From contig CM061142.1 of the NCBI GenBank assembly GCA_030789695.1, positions 43,447,375-43,511,374 on the forward strand: 64,000 nucleotides of DNA, given 5' to 3'. Position numbers and translations under genes: made by a program. Of this stretch, positions 62,726-64,000 are shown piece after piece. Position 1 is the first letter of the stretch. Each line of letters begins with the position of its first letter. Below the pieces are notes generated by a model. The model saw only the letters and a list, made by a program, of their open reading frames with translations, made no database searches and was not told the origin of the DNA. Source of the stretch: Scilla litardierei (taxonomy: Eukaryota > Streptophyta > Magnoliopsida > Asparagales > Asparagaceae).

Positions 62726-63164
62726 AAGTTAGCAGGAACCAAATTTCCAATTCGTCAAAGGACATTAATTTGGTTAGGTTAAGGATTAGGTTTTTATTAA
62801 ATACGGGGAAGAACTTTTTGCCATGGAAATTTGATCGTGGAAGAGACGTGTTAGACGAAAATCAAACTTAGCATTAGTGAAGGGAGGTTAGGGATGTATT
62901 TGGCTGAGAGGTGAGAAAAACGTGGGAGGAAATAACTAATTAATTAACCAAAGTAATTAATGGTAGATTAAAAATTATTGGTAATTAGTAAAATAAATTA
63001 GTTAAAGTAATTAGTAAGTTAAATTAACTATAGTAACTATTAAACTATGGTAAAAAATTTAGACGCGCTCGCGTCAACTCTACGGATAAAAATATCCGGA
63101 CAATCGGAAGTAAAATTACAAGCACACACGCAATTAAACATACCTAAAAATACCGACCGTTACA
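62726..63164 (-). repeat. 3' LTR of the Tekay-like element, proximal part
   Basis: The other side of the split LTR, ending ACCGACCGTTACA on the plus strand (TGTAACGGTCGG on the minus strand), next to the purine tract. Confidence 0.82.
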
Positions 63165-63202
63165 TCCTACCCTCCTTAGAATAATTCTGCCCTCGGAATT
63201 CT

Positions 63203-63999
63203 CTACAGGGCATGGAAAAGGTAGGGATAACGTTCTCTCATCTCATCCTCTTGCTCCCAGGTAGATTCTCCTGGTGAGTCGCGACGCCACAGCACCCTGA
63301 CTAGATCAACGGTCCTGTTCCTGAAGACCTTCTGACGTCGATCTAAGATCTCCACTAGTTGCTACTTGTATGTCAAATCCGGACGAACTGCGATCTCCGA
63401 GTAGTCTACGACATGACTAGGGTCGCTCACATAGCGAAGCAGCTGTGAGATGTGGAACACATTGTGCACTCCCTCTAAGGCAGGGGGAATGCAAGCTTGT
63501 AGGCCACTTCTCCTACTCGCTCCAAAATATCGATGGGTCCAATGAATCGTAAACTAAGCTTTCCTCTCCGCCCAAGACGAATCATTCCTCGATTGGACGA
63601 GATCTTCAGAAAAATATGATCTCCGGGCTGAAACTCTAGATGTCGACGTTTCGTATCTGCCCAATGCTTGTACCTGTCCTGAGCCAACTGCAGCTTCTCT
63701 CTGATGGTCCGAACCACATCCACTGCTTCGTTGATTAGCTCAGGTCCAACCAGCTCTCGATCTCCTACATCATCCCAGCTCAAGAGGGATCGACACTTTC
63801 TCCCATACAGTGTCGCAAAAGGGGCCATACCAATGCTAGACTGGTAGCTGTTGTTGTATGCAAACTCTACCAAATGGACATGGTCTTCCCATGATCCTTT
63901 GAAGTCCATCATACATGCCCGCAGCATGTCTTCAAGTATCTGAATAGTACGCTCTGACTGACCATCTGTCTGCGGATGGTAAGCTGTACTGAAACTCAA
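63203..63999 (-). pseudogene. Gypsy (Tekay-like) pol end: integrase and chromodomain, damaged, runs off the window
   Basis: From the right edge: integrase [47 protein letters not shown], then the integrase C-terminal domain (FQPGDHIFLKIS; LSLRFIGPIDILERVGEVAY). The frame shifts near 63480; coding continues as EGVHNVFHISQLLRYVSDPS and ends with a chromodomain (VEILDRRQKVFRNRTVDLVR; STWEQEDEMRERYPYLF) and a stop at 63203-63205. A further in-frame TAG lies at 63362-63364. The chromodomain directs integration towards particular chromatin in this family. Not functional as it stands. Confidence 0.88.
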
Positions 64000-64000
64000 G

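Larger units (their letters stand above)
51166..63999 (-). mobile_element. Gypsy element (Tekay-like chromovirus), 3' end, minus strand, interrupted by a Sirevirus
   Basis: On the minus strand: pol C-terminal part (63999 to 63203), purine tract CTAAGGAGGGTAGGA (63165-63179), then the 3' LTR (63164 to 51166) with a 9.5-kb Copia insertion. The remainder lies beyond the right edge of the window. The LTR net length is about 2.5 kb. The right-hand flank is not in the window, so the CAAGC at 51161-51165 cannot be confirmed as a target-site duplication. Confidence 0.85.

Noticed and set aside
1..64000. CRISPR arrays, bacterial operons, tRNA or rRNA genes
   Set aside because: I searched by eye and found none; direct repeats here are LTRs, minisatellites or tandem duplications.

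Overview
This is plant nuclear DNA, very probably from an angiosperm with a repeat-rich genome. Almost everything visible is either one intron-containing host gene or LTR retrotransposon sequence. Primer-binding sites matching initiator tRNA-Met (TGGTATCAGAGC), Copia and chromodomain-Gypsy polyproteins, and plant-type splice sites all fit this. I see no bacterial-style genes, no CRISPR and no tRNA or rRNA genes. The species cannot be fixed from the sequence alone.

Host gene. A single gene on the minus strand runs from its ATG at 32321 to its stop at 3251, about 29 kb. I assembled seven coding exons by splice sites, phase and protein-family continuity: 32174-32321, 32013-32054, 20171-20253, 19921-20022, 19608-19822, 4105-4199 and 3251-3489. 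They join to 924 nt, a clean 307-residue reading frame. The product is a small member of the endonuclease/exonuclease/phosphatase (DNase I-like) superfamily. The residues that normally bind metal and catalyse are changed at three sites (TQQ, GGFN, SSH), so it looks like a pseudoenzyme. Intron 4 (19823-19920) has all the marks of a U12-type AT-AC intron. Intron 2 (11.8 kb) and intron 5 (15.4 kb) are swollen by retroelements.

Layout. 1-2646: 3' part of a decayed Tork/Tnt1-like Copia element. 3251-32321: the host gene. Its intron 5 contains a complete short-LTR Copia element with an intact ORF (6488-11830) and a complete Reina-like chromovirus (12191-19326) whose reverse transcriptase segment is partly triplicated. 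Its intron 2 contains remnants of one Gypsy-like family in opposite orientations (about 20.5-24.7 and 29.2-31.9 kb) around a gag-only Sirevirus-like derivative (25045-29183). 32842-33120: a cluster of foldback repeats upstream of the gene.

33366-50669 is one 17.3-kb minus-strand LTR element bounded by the target-site duplication GAAAG. It has LTRs of about 3.9 kb and only 0.9 kb of internal sequence, and it contains three later solo-LTR insertions. 51166 to the right edge is a minus-strand Tekay-like Gypsy element. Its 3' LTR is split by a complete 9.5-kb Sirevirus (53201-62720) whose gag and pol share one frame separated by a single UAG.

How it fits together. The window is a layered insertion record: exact 5-bp target-site duplications and empty-site comparisons between paired LTRs give the order of events. 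The host gene keeps an undamaged frame and splice sites despite about 23 kb of insertions, so it is probably still under selection. All statements about family membership come from motif recognition by eye; no database search was possible.
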